DNA of 64,000 nucleotides from Peribacillus sp. Bi96 (GTDB taxonomy: Bacteria; Bacillota; Bacilli; Bacillales; DSM-1321): positions 62,001 to 126,000 of the forward strand of contig NZ_CAKKLV010000005.1 in NCBI RefSeq assembly GCF_918698115.1, read 5' to 3'. How positions within the stretch are numbered: position 1 is the first letter of the stretch; each line of letters opens with the position of its first letter. Positions 38,394 through 46,113 of the stretch are shown piece by piece. The notes beneath the pieces are model-generated. The model worked only from the letters and a program-made list of their open reading frames with translations, did no database searches and was not told the origin of the DNA. The position numbers and the translations under genes were made by a program.

Positions 38394-38530
38394 GAGACTC
38401 CTGCGGCAATACGCCTCCATGGGAGACCCCGCAGGCGCAAAAGCGCCGAGGGCGGGCCGCCCGCGGAAGGCGAGTGCCTGCAGTGGAAAGAAACGTTTGA
38501 ATTTTACAACCCTCAAAAAAAACTGTAGGC
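38394..38530 (+). repeat. GC-rich Bacillus intergenic repeat, fuller copy
   Basis: gagactcctgcgg ... gggagaccccgcaggcgc ... aaaagcgccgag ... gcccgcggaaggcgagtgcc and tgcagtggaaag. This family of imperfect palindromes (ctgcgg/ccgcag) is common between genes in Bacillaceae. It is far richer in GC than its surroundings. Coding potential nil. Confidence 0.7.
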
Positions 38531-38572
38531 ACCCCCCCCATTATTAGCGAGTTTGTTTACAGTCTGAAGCCA
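38518..38572. repeat. Hairpin resembling an IS1182-type end, with a C homopolymer
   Basis: actgtaggcacccccccc ... gcgagtttgtttacagt has outer arms like the hairpin at 4045-4082 (ctgtag/ctacag with an internal cgag). It may be a solo element end. The run of eight C is also notable as a slippage-prone tract. Confidence 0.4.
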
Positions 38573-38678
38573 TTCTATCTAGAATGGTTTTACTTATTTC
38601 CAATCCTGCCCTTAAGCTCTAGAAAAAGGGTGCCACAGCACTTCAATAGAAGTAATGCACCCATACAAGAATGGAAAT

Positions 38679-39503
38679 TTATGATTGAAGAGCTTTCCGT
38701 AATGATTTTTTCATTGCTTCTACAAAGTTGTTTCGTGTTTCATCAGATACTTCTGACAAGGAAAGATAGGGATTTAAATCTTCTAGTTCGACTAATAAAA
38801 GTTCCCCTTCCTCATTACGACAAGCATCAACTCTTTGAATCCCCCAATCAAGATTATTCCAATCGATAAATCGTTTAGCAAAGGCTAAATCTTCTTCGGT
38901 AGATACATACTCTTTTAATTTCCATCTTTTCTTTTTATCTGGTGCATAAAGGGCGTACTGAAATTCCTTGTTGATAAAATAAAATGAGACTTCATATTCA
39001 AAATTGATAAATGGCTGTACCAATGTATTTTTCGATGCCGAATCAACTTTTTCACTCAATTCACCTTTCGTAATAAATTCCATCCCGATAGAATCTGCTC
39101 CATCCTTCGGCTTTACGATATACGTATCTACATTAGATAGTTTTTCTAGGGAATCAAGCGTATCAATAGTTGGAATAACAGGAAATTGTGCATTGGTTAG
39201 TTCAATTAAGTATTCCTTTCCATTCATATCAGCCTTTCCATTAAACGAATTATAGGTTTTTAAATGTTTCGAAACAATCCGGGTTCGGAACGCTTCATAT
39301 TTGTCTTTATAATTCGCTACGGGACCTGCATTTCGGAAGACAATTAAATCAGCATGATCTTCAAATGCTTCAATGTCTTCAGGATGACAGATCAACAAAT
39401 GAAACTCTTCGCGAAGTTTTGAAGTAAGATATAAATCCTCCTCGTAATAATTTCTCCCTTTTGCTTCATAGTATAAATCTGTTATAAATAGTAACGTCTT
39501 CAT
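38679..39503 (-). CDS. ATP-grasp domain protein under T-box control
   Basis: 274 residues from the ATG at 39503 (MKTLLFITDLYYEAKGRNYYEEDLY). ATP-grasp features are YIVKPKDGADSIGMEFI (nucleotide-binding Lys and small loop), LVQPFINFEYEVSFYFI (hinge and adenine contact), and the metal-binding end LLLVELEDLNPYLSL with E and N ligands. Such proteins ligate an amino group to a carboxylate (peptide or amino acid ligases). The substrate is unknown, but a T-box leader directly upstream ties expression to an uncharged tRNA, hinting at amino acid metabolism. No clear Shine-Dalgarno. No partner gene adjacent. Confidence 0.8.
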   Translation of the reverse strand: MKTLLFITDLYYEAKGRNYYEEDLYLTSKLREEFHLLICHPEDIEAFEDHADLIVFRNAGPVANYKDKYEAFRTRIVSKHLKTYNSFNGKADMNGKEYLIELTNAQFPVIPTIDTLDSLEKLSNVDTYIVKPKDGADSIGMEFITKGELSEKVDSASKNTLVQPFINFEYEVSFYFINKEFQYALYAPDKKKRWKLKEYVSTEEDLAFAKRFIDWNNLDWGIQRVDACRNEEGELLLVELEDLNPYLSLSEVSDETRNNFVEAMKKSLRKALQS

Positions 39504-39550
39504 ATCGCGTTCACCCGCTTCTCTTAAATTTGTGTTATTAATAAACCAGC

Positions 39551-39830
39551 TAAAAAACAAAAAATCCCGTCTCAGTAAGAGACGAGATTGAAACTCGCGG
39601 TACCACTCTTGTTTAATAAAGTGTTTAAAAAACACCTTACTACCCTTTACATACGTACGATCATACGTTGTCCCTTGTAACGGAGGAAACCGATAAAGCC
39701 TACTAAACTTCGACTTTACTTCTCAGAGATGATTTTCGGCATTATCTGAACACTGGCTTTCAGCAAGCACCAGCTCTCTTTGGATCAGAAACAATAACGT
39801 ACTCTTTCTCTTCATAGAATTTAAATAAAA
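39551..39830 (-). promoter_or_regulatory. T-box riboswitch leader of the ATP-grasp gene
   Basis: On the minus strand the leader has a Stem I region (agagaaagagtacg ... agagagctggtgcttgctga), a Stem III-like part, the T-box core agagtggtaccgcg (39596-39609) and a terminator cgtctct-tact-gagacggg with a long T-run (39551-39588). A promoter TTGATT (39871-39876) N16 TAAAAT (39849-39854) precedes it. The Specifier is not secure: near gccgaaaatcatctctgag the candidates are ATC (Ile) and AAT (Asn). Confidence 0.88.
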
Positions 39831-40063
39831 TCTGATTATTTAGACATTATTTTATATGAATCAGAAAAAAAATCAATGGTAAATCAAAGGAAGTTATTGA
39901 TTTCCCTTTTCCCATCCTTCCCTATAGTTAGAAAAGGAGAGTAATCAGCTCCTAATACCCCGTTAGTTGCGTGAACCTAGGGCCCTTTAGTTCCATAAGA
40001 AAGAGCCACCGAAGCAACTCCCTTGTTGAAGTAAAATCTTAATTTTTATGTGCATTTATCATT
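39831..40063. other. Intergenic stretch with T-box promoter and repeat scrap
   Basis: Holds the T-box promoter and, at 40001-40035, a diverged copy of the short repeat at 36393-36425 (ccgaagcaactcc ... ttgaagtaaa). Nothing else recognised. Confidence 0.4.
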
Positions 40064-40483
40064 TTAATTTCCTATGCCTGGCGAATTCATTAATACAATT
40101 CTCCACCCATCTGGATCTTCAATTGTAACACCTGATTGTTCCCAATATGGATTTTCAGGGGATACCGGATCATACCCCATATCTTTCAATCTTTTTGTGA
40201 TTTCTTCAATGGTTTTACTCTCAGGAATATAAAAGACAAGCAGATTATCCTTTGTTGGGGCTGGACATGGAGTTCCATCTTTATGTTGCGTAAACTCTAA
40301 ATGATAGTTTGAATTAGGAAGCCCTATCATTATACCGTCATATCCTTCATGTCCTTCAAAGGAACCGATTTTTTTCAAACCTAATCCTTCACAATAGAAG
40401 TTTTCAATTTTTTTCAGTTGATCAGTAGGGCGTGCAACTCGGATTTGCGCTACTTTCATTTCTGTGGGCCATTTACCTTCCAT
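40064..40483 (-). CDS. VOC-family protein
   Basis: 139 residues with two beta-alpha-beta-beta-beta modules: VAQIRVARPTDQLKKIENFYCEGLGLKKIGSFEGHEGYDGIMIG-like N-terminal half (family start ...FYxxxLGL) and VSPENPYWEQSGVTIEDPDGWRIVLMN, the usual end with metal-ligand-like Glu in IEDPDG. A glyoxalase/dioxygenase-superfamily protein; substrate unknown. ATG at 40483 behind agaggg. Monocistronic by spacing. Confidence 0.83.
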   Translation of the reverse strand: MEGKWPTEMKVAQIRVARPTDQLKKIENFYCEGLGLKKIGSFEGHEGYDGIMIGLPNSNYHLEFTQHKDGTPCPAPTKDNLLVFYIPESKTIEEITKRLKDMGYDPVSPENPYWEQSGVTIEDPDGWRIVLMNSPGIGN

Positions 40484-40666
40484 TGTCCCATCCCTCTCTA
40501 TTTTTCGTTACATGATTATATCGTTCACTTGGTGTGCTAATTAAAATTAAACAATAAGCACGGGTAAGGAATCTTCAGTAATGGGGATAATCCTTGCTAT
40601 CCTTGTCGTAGACTTATACGGTGGCTAACTAACTCGACGTATCCATCGGCGAAAGCATACGGTAAC

Positions 40667-41356
40667 TCATGATTTAAGAAAACTTTTTACGGCAGCTAAG
40701 AAGGCTGGTAAATTAGCATCATGCACAAAGTGCCCAGCATCCTCTATCGTCACCAACTGGCAATTCGGAATTAGCTCAGAAACTTCCTGCAATTTATTTT
40801 GAGGAATATGACTGGATCCACCGCCTATAATAAGGGTCGGCATGATAATGTCTGTAAGACGCGCCCACCATTCGGGACTTGGTTCATTAAGTTGCCGTAG
40901 AATCGAAGGTACGACCAGCCAATCAAACGGTAGGGGATCAGAAGGCTTGGCAGGAATTTCGATCGGCTTATCCAGAAAAGGAGGAGGTGTGTCTTCAACA
41001 ATCAGCCGTTCAACCCTTGACGGAAATGTTTCCGAAAAAAGATAGGCTACTGTTCCCCCCATGGAATGACCAATTAGCGTAAACCGTTCCAAATTCATAG
41101 CATCCGCAAATTGAAGCAAGTCATCGCACATCAGTTCAAAAGTGTATGTACCCGCTCTTGCACTCCCACCATGACCACGTTGATCTAATGCTAAAACGCG
41201 GTATTTTTCTCCTAATACAGCAGCTACTTGATCCCATGATTCTGAATCTTTCCCTAGCGCGTGAAGTGCAACAATAGGCGGGGCAGAAGGTTCCCCACTC
41301 TCACGATATTGAAAAGTGAGTCCATTCAATTTAATTTGATTCACCCGTGTTTTCAT
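40667..41356 (-). CDS. Alpha/beta hydrolase
   Basis: 229 residues. The nucleophile elbow GHSMGG (Ser about 98), the HG-like oxyanion turn ALHALGKDSESW, the acid in the TLIIGGGSSHI region and the catalytic His in DAGHFVHD follow the canonical order. The lid is short, so the protein is slightly smaller than the usual 260-residue members. Substrate unknown; probably an esterase. ATG at 41356 behind aaggag. It stands alone on the minus strand. Confidence 0.87.
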   Translation of the reverse strand: MKTRVNQIKLNGLTFQYRESGEPSAPPIVALHALGKDSESWDQVAAVLGEKYRVLALDQRGHGGSARAGTYTFELMCDDLLQFADAMNLERFTLIGHSMGGTVAYLFSETFPSRVERLIVEDTPPPFLDKPIEIPAKPSDPLPFDWLVVPSILRQLNEPSPEWWARLTDIIMPTLIIGGGSSHIPQNKLQEVSELIPNCQLVTIEDAGHFVHDANLPAFLAAVKSFLKS

Positions 41357-41504
41357 CTGCGATCATCTCCTTAGTGGACTTCGTTATTATGAAACCGATT
41401 TATTGTACATACCTTATATATTTCAACTGATATGTGATTATTCCCTTCTCAAGCTCCTTTTCCCTTTTAATGGAGGAAACTTCAGGAGTTTCAACAAATA
41501 CAAA

Positions 41505-41535
41505 AAAATCCTGTTAAAATGAATACAGGATTTTG
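41505..41535 (-). terminator. Terminator of the beta-helix protein gene
   Basis: aaatcctgt-N10-acaggattt, followed on the minus strand by seven T. It lies about 205 bases past the stop, with nothing else recognised in 41357-41739. Confidence 0.7.
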
Positions 41536-41739
41536 ATCAAACTTTCTTTTGTTATTTTTACGAAGAAAAGATAGAGTTGACGAAAGATTAAAATTTATTA
41601 ACGATACCAAAAATAATTTGGTCCGTCCCATTTTTGAAACGAGTCCACACATATTGTAAATTAAACTTGTTTATCTGCCTAACTCTTAGACTTTACATAC
41701 ATAAATACACAGATTTTAATTACTATAAAACTTGTACTA

Positions 41740-43476
41740 TTATTCCCGCTGCTTCTCCTTTTCCCACTTGAAATCTCGCTTATCCTGCATCAATTTGATC
41801 GCTTCATACTGAGTCCAGTCAAAAGTCACGAAATTCGTGCGTGCAGGAGTGAACCTTATCCAGCCATGCAAAAGATTATATTCCAACGTAGTTTGGGAAT
41901 CTGTTCGATTACCAACTTCAGTGAAGTCATTATCTATCTCGTTGGCCCATGGATTTGTCGTATTGTCATTCGTAGGGTTTCCATTTTTAAGAGAACTGCG
42001 GATTCCAATTCCACTTTGGATGAATGGTTTCTTGTACCTGTCATTTTGACGAATGATATTCCCTTGTATGTTTGGAGCTTTATTGGAGCCAAGCAGCACA
42101 ATGCCTAAATATAGGCTGTTTTCTACCGTATTTCCCCTAATTTCCGCTTTTTCCGTCGCGAGAATGCTGATGCCTCCCCTTGTTTCTACTTGAGCTTGCA
42201 CATTGTTCACATAATTACCTAAGACCACGACTCCTTCTAAAAATCCCATCTTTGTTTTGTAAAGATCGGTGTATCGGGTGCCGTTCAACGAGATTCCTCT
42301 TTCGGTTTTTATGGTATTATCCTTTTTTATCCCATATTTCGTATAATCATCGGTGGTTTCTTCTCCATCACTATTAATTCGATTTCCGGAAATCGTGATG
42401 TTGCGAGGTGGATAGGCTGAAATTTTCCCTTCATCATAATCCATCCCCCCGACAACGATTGGAAAGCGCGTGTTTAAAATGACGTTTTTCGTGAATTGCA
42501 CGTTGTGCCCTGAATGCGTGTCAATCCCTTCCCATGTCGGATTATTGGCGACCACATTCTGATCGACGCGGATTTGTTGGCTTCGCGGGAACTTAGCTTG
42601 GTTTTCCGGGCTCGCCATAGGATCCTTCCGATGACTAAATGCCATCCCATAGCTTTGTTGGGCGCTTCCTACAGTTGCACCTGGCATGATATCGGTGACC
42701 ATGGCATATTGGACGGTTACATCATTGACTGAATATCCCCCGATTCCCCCGTACCCGATATCTGAAATTTTCATGCTTCTCTTATATTCTGGATCTGAAC
42801 CTTTGATGGTTACCCCTTCTACACGCTCTAAATAAATGCCATATCCCTCATATCCAATGATGTGGGTATCTTCAATGGTGATATTGCGTAGCAGTGTCGA
42901 GGTGGGGTATGTAGAAACCAAATCATCTGTGGATTTAGTTTGTTCAATAGCTGTTGCTTCGATGCCTCTGTGCCGTGAGGAGTAATACTTTTTTGGATTC
43001 CCTTCCGAATCTTCCGTCCTGCGTTTCCCATCGAGGATAATGTTCTTGACGCCTGTATCACTCGCCATTTTAATGGTGACCGGATCACTTTTTGATTCCG
43101 TACATATTGTAGTGGCTGGATTCCCATTTTCCACTGTTCCTTGTAGTGTGACGCCTTCTTTCAAAAGAAGAAAGGCACTTGAGGTGAATGTTCCTTTTGA
43201 TAAATGTAAGGTGCCCCGACTCCCACTCGACTCATCTTTTGGATAGCCTGCAACCGACGTAATGGCATTATTCAGGGTCGTCCGTACCGTTGACGAAGTA
43301 GAATTTGGTGCGAGTGTCAATATTTGTTTTAGATTGCCTTCTTTGTCTTTTAAATGAATGGTTTTCCCCGTTGAAGGCTCACAGGCAGGATTTTTCCCGT
43401 ATGCGACGGATTGGAGAGAGAAGGCCGCTACTAGCGATAAAATGAGGATACTGATATTTCTGTATACATTACCCAT
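41740..43476 (-). CDS. Secreted right-handed parallel beta-helix protein
   Basis: 578 residues from the ATG at 43476 (cgaaggag upstream). A signal peptide (YRNISILILSLVAAFSLQSVAYG) is followed by a long domain rich in NVxxxGNxI-type turns, such as ITIEDTHIIGYEGYGIYLERVEGVTIKG, VQFTKNVILNTRFPIVVGG, NITISGNRI, AEIRGNTVENSLYLGIVLLGS and PNIQGNIIRQND. This is the PbH1/NosD repeat pattern of polysaccharide lyases, epimerases and phage-tail-like enzymes. Carbohydrate target unknown. Two Cys near the mature N terminus (NPACEPS and TTICTES) may pair. Terminator at 41505-41535. Confidence 0.82.
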   Translation of the reverse strand: MGNVYRNISILILSLVAAFSLQSVAYGKNPACEPSTGKTIHLKDKEGNLKQILTLAPNSTSSTVRTTLNNAITSVAGYPKDESSGSRGTLHLSKGTFTSSAFLLLKEGVTLQGTVENGNPATTICTESKSDPVTIKMASDTGVKNIILDGKRRTEDSEGNPKKYYSSRHRGIEATAIEQTKSTDDLVSTYPTSTLLRNITIEDTHIIGYEGYGIYLERVEGVTIKGSDPEYKRSMKISDIGYGGIGGYSVNDVTVQYAMVTDIMPGATVGSAQQSYGMAFSHRKDPMASPENQAKFPRSQQIRVDQNVVANNPTWEGIDTHSGHNVQFTKNVILNTRFPIVVGGMDYDEGKISAYPPRNITISGNRINSDGEETTDDYTKYGIKKDNTIKTERGISLNGTRYTDLYKTKMGFLEGVVVLGNYVNNVQAQVETRGGISILATEKAEIRGNTVENSLYLGIVLLGSNKAPNIQGNIIRQNDRYKKPFIQSGIGIRSSLKNGNPTNDNTTNPWANEIDNDFTEVGNRTDSQTTLEYNLLHGWIRFTPARTNFVTFDWTQYEAIKLMQDKRDFKWEKEKQRE

Positions 43477-43669
43477 AACTACTCCTTCGAAAAAGATGAG
43501 GAAGAAACAATGCATTCTTTACCTTGTGGCGTGTTGATTAATCAAAAAGGCTGTGAAGACGTTGGACTTCCCCTGTAGTGGTGCCAATAAAACGGCTATT
43601 GACGCAAATGAATTTGGTCATCAAGCATTTTATTAGATTCTTAGCGGTTACTTGTTAACTAAAATGTGT

Positions 43670-43864
43670 TTATATTTTTCGTAAAGTAATAAGTCTTTTT
43701 TTATAATTGATTTTACGATTAATAATACTCCAAACACTTAAAAGAATTGCAAAACATACAAAATAAACTAAACCTTCACTAGTAAATCCAAATTTATAAA
43801 AGATAATCGAGGCAATAATAAACACACTAGTTAAAAATATTTTATAAGACCAATACTTACTCAT
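43670..43864 (-). CDS. Small two-helix membrane protein, unknown
   Basis: 64 residues from the ATG at 43864 with aagaggtg upstream. Two hydrophobic helices (IFLTSVFIIASIIFYKFG and LVYFVCFAILLSVWSII) are followed by a very basic tail (NRKINYKKRLITLRKI). I do not recognise the family. It lies between the beta-helix gene and a truncated T-box and has no obvious partner. Confidence 0.55.
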   Translation of the reverse strand: MSKYWSYKIFLTSVFIIASIIFYKFGFTSEGLVYFVCFAILLSVWSIINRKINYKKRLITLRKI

Positions 43865-44210
43865 TAACAACACCTCTTTTTAATTTTAAAAATCTGAATA
43901 GGTAGTTTTAGTTGACCCCTTAAAATTCTTCTCTTTATAATATACAAATTTAAGCTGTCCTTTTTATTAGATATTGAACTTCTTTGAATATTCATTTATA
44001 CCAAATTCTGATGCAGCTAATAATGACGTTACATTCCTTCTAGGAATCAAACCAGCAGCTCCTAAAAGCCGCAAAATGCTGTTATGGCACATTTGTACTT
44101 GTTCGTCTCATAAGAAAAGCGATTCCTTTTTCAAAATCGCTATGACGGTTATTTTAATACTTGCATTCATAACTTTTTCAACTATTCCCCGAAGGGTGGT
44201 ATCCTTCACC
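43865..44210. other. Intergenic stretch, doubtful open frame
   Basis: A plus-strand frame from a TTG at 43974 runs 135 codons, but it has no ribosome-binding site and its second half lies across the T-box remnant, so I treat it as chance. A hairpin agcgatt...aatcgct (about 44117-44143) is present. Confidence 0.4.
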
Positions 44211-44400
44211 TCTAAAAAATCCCGTCTCATTAAAAGACGAGAATTGAAATTGCGCTACCACCGCTGTTTAATAAAATGTTTGAAAGATCATTTATTACCT
44301 GAACACGTACAATATACACTGTTCCTTGTAACGAGGAAACCTTGCTTCCGTTTCCGATCATCTCCTAGGAAGGTCATTTGAAACCCGATTAAATAACCCT
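44211..44400 (-). pseudogene. Truncated T-box leader with no downstream gene
   Basis: The minus strand carries a degenerate T-box core agcggtggtagcgc (44252-44265) and a terminator gtcttttaatgagacgggat with T-run (44211-44240). Spacer blocks (ccttgtaacgaggaaacc, gtttaataaaatgtttgaaa) resemble the intact leader at 39.6 kb. Stem I and Specifier are absent because the acyltransferase gene ends at 44427. No gene follows for about 340 bases. Confidence 0.65.
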
Positions 44401-44426
44401 TCTTTCTTCCATTGGATATATACCGG

Positions 44427-45011
44427 TTATATTTTTTCCTTTTGTGCCTCTTCAGTTAGTAAGCCTTTCATTACTTCGGCTGGATTACCTGCAATGACTG
44501 AAAAAGGCGGCATACTTTTAGTGACGACGGATCCTGCGCCAACTACACAACTTTCCCCAATTTCCACTCCTGGCAAAATAATAACCCTTGCTCCTATCCA
44601 ACAATTATCATTTATAATAACTGGCTTGACTTCCCGATACCCATAAAATTTCCCTTCTTTTTTGTGGAACTTCTTGTTTCTTGTAAAGATCATGCAATCT
44701 GGAGCCAACTTTGAGTTTTTTCCTATAATCGTTTCTGCACCTACCTTACAATTAACCCCAACTGTGCAACCGTCTTTCAATATAACTGAGGGTTGAATTT
44801 CAGCTCCTTTTTCAACGCTAATTCCCTGACCAAATTCTTTAGCAATCTGTTTCGCAGTCCAATTCCTGAAGTTCCTGCCTAATATTTTCCCAAATGGGTG
44901 ATTCGATTGAGGCAATAAACCGCCTATCTTTCTTAATAGCATTTTATTAATTTTAATCCAATACATTTTGAAAAAACCAGATTCCAAGTTTAACTTTTCA
45001 TTTTTCGTCAA
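44427..45011 (-). CDS. Hexapeptide-repeat (left-handed beta-helix) acyltransferase
   Basis: 194 residues. The last 130 carry the hexad pattern of LbH acyltransferases (VILKDGCTVGVNCKVGAETIIGKNSKLAP, then VIINDNCWIGARVIILPGVEIGESCVVGAGSVVTKSMPP), ending AGNPAEVMKG as in maltose/galactoside O-acetyltransferases. It probably acetylates a sugar of a surface polymer. The N-terminal 60 residues are less typical. TTG start at 45011 with ggaag upstream; an ATG 15 codons later is an alternative. Confidence 0.8.
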   Translation of the reverse strand: MTKNEKLNLESGFFKMYWIKINKMLLRKIGGLLPQSNHPFGKILGRNFRNWTAKQIAKEFGQGISVEKGAEIQPSVILKDGCTVGVNCKVGAETIIGKNSKLAPDCMIFTRNKKFHKKEGKFYGYREVKPVIINDNCWIGARVIILPGVEIGESCVVGAGSVVTKSMPPFSVIAGNPAEVMKGLLTEEAQKEKI

Positions 45012-45218
45012 CCTAATACACTTCCGTTTTTTTAATTTTTTCTTACATGTTAATATTTAACATAAGGAGCTAGTGCCTTTCTACATGCAAAAATAGAGGG
45101 AGGGTTAATGGCTTTAAGACTCTCTCAGCGTGAATAGATTTAATATTCACGAAATTAATAATCGGTTACACCTATACCTACAAATGTTCCGACCATGATT
45201 ATTTTTTTGAATCCATCC

Positions 45219-45383
45219 TCACTTGCGCATTAACCTTTGCATTTCCAAAATTGCATAATTGAGTTGATTACTGACACGGACTCCTTCAAGGCTTGATAAA
45301 TCCTTTCGTTCACCTATTTCATCCTTCTTTTTTCTATGATAGGTAATCGTTTGTTGTAAATACCAGGCTTTTCTTAATAACAT
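45219..45383 (-). CDS. Small protein resembling Spo0E-like aspartyl-phosphate phosphatases
   Basis: 54 residues, MLLRKAWYLQQTITYHRKKKDE at the start and LSSLEGVRVSNQLNYAILEMQRLMRK at the end. The second helix resembles the Spo0E signature (SxxLDxxIxxYQ), although the Asp of that motif is Asn here. If real it could be a sporulation phosphorelay phosphatase or an inactive relative. Start chosen as the third of three consecutive ATGs, seven bases after aggcaggt. It follows the FbpB-like gene by about 20 bases. Confidence 0.45.
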   Translation of the reverse strand: MLLRKAWYLQQTITYHRKKKDEIGERKDLSSLEGVRVSNQLNYAILEMQRLMRK

Positions 45384-45402
45384 CATCATCACCTGCCTTT
45401 TT

Positions 45403-45534
45403 TTATGGTTTTTCCTGCATTTCCACTTGCTTTTTATCCATTTTTTCTTCTACCCGATCTATAAACATCTGATTATTGATTAGTTTTTCTTTATTCGACT
45501 CTATTAGCCGCGATAATGATACAGATTTACGCAT
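45403..45534 (-). CDS. FbpB-like small basic protein
   Basis: 43 residues, MRKSVSLSRLIESNKEKLIN then RVEEKMDKKQVE, highly charged. The MRK...S...LI..NK..L...I...IE.++++K pattern matches the FbpB family. In B. subtilis FbpB helps the FsrA small RNA repress iron-using genes under iron limitation; whether this copy does so is unknown. ATG at 45534 behind aaggggg. I did not find a convincing Fur box upstream. Confidence 0.6.
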   Translation of the reverse strand: MRKSVSLSRLIESNKEKLINNQMFIDRVEEKMDKKQVEMQEKP

Positions 45535-46077
45535 TCTTTTTCCCCCTTATCTACTAAGAAATAGCTAACCCTACTGGAAATGGATTTTTTCTAAATATGT
45601 GACTTTATGATCTTCTTCATCTTACTCTCAATTTAAAGCTTCTCGGTTTCAATTTTGAAATGACAGAGACCACTCTTGGAAGACTACCCCTTTATCTTCA
45701 GGTATGTAGGACTCAGGTGATTTGGATTGCCCAATCCTTTGTTTCTTTTAATCATAAAAGCTTAGATGATGCTTTCTACAATGAGGCTGCGTTTCATGCC
45801 CATCAAACTAGTGAGTGGTGAAAAAGCCAAAAGCAGGCATGCCAAAGAAGCCAAGTGAAACGCGATATGTTTCCTAGGCTTTTGGTCTATCCTTCTCCGG
45901 CGTTACGTACATAAAAAAAACAATCAAAGGCGCTCGTCTTCTTATACCGATGACAGCTAAGTCTGTTCTATTTGTGTCATACAAAGCTGGAAATATTCTG
46001 TTTACTTTTTTCACATCCTTGAAGCATTCTTTACTCAAGGTTCTTGGTATATAAGTGTGCACTCCGTTTCACCCACT
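45535..46077. other. Intergenic stretch, no supported gene
   Basis: About 540 bases. A minus-strand frame from a GTG at 46062 to 45874 encodes 62 residues with a hydrophobic tail, but its ribosome-binding site would overlap the start and I recognise no family. A plus-strand frame here is also unsupported. The region looks like decayed sequence. Confidence 0.35.
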
Positions 46078-46110
46078 CAAAAAAGGCCTTCCCTGACAGA
46101 AGGCCTTTTG
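46078..46110 (-). terminator. Terminator of the keto-acid decarboxylase gene
   Basis: aaaaggccttc-N7-gaaggcctttt, followed by a T-run on the minus strand. Confidence 0.88.
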
Positions 46111-46113
46111 GTA

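Noticed and set aside
43974-44381. Plus-strand frame of 135 codons
   Set aside because: TTG start without ribosome-binding site; its second half is antisense to the T-box remnant.
45874-46062. Minus-strand frame of 62 codons with a hydrophobic tail
   Set aside because: Start codon overlaps the only possible ribosome-binding site and no family is recognised; possibly decayed sequence.
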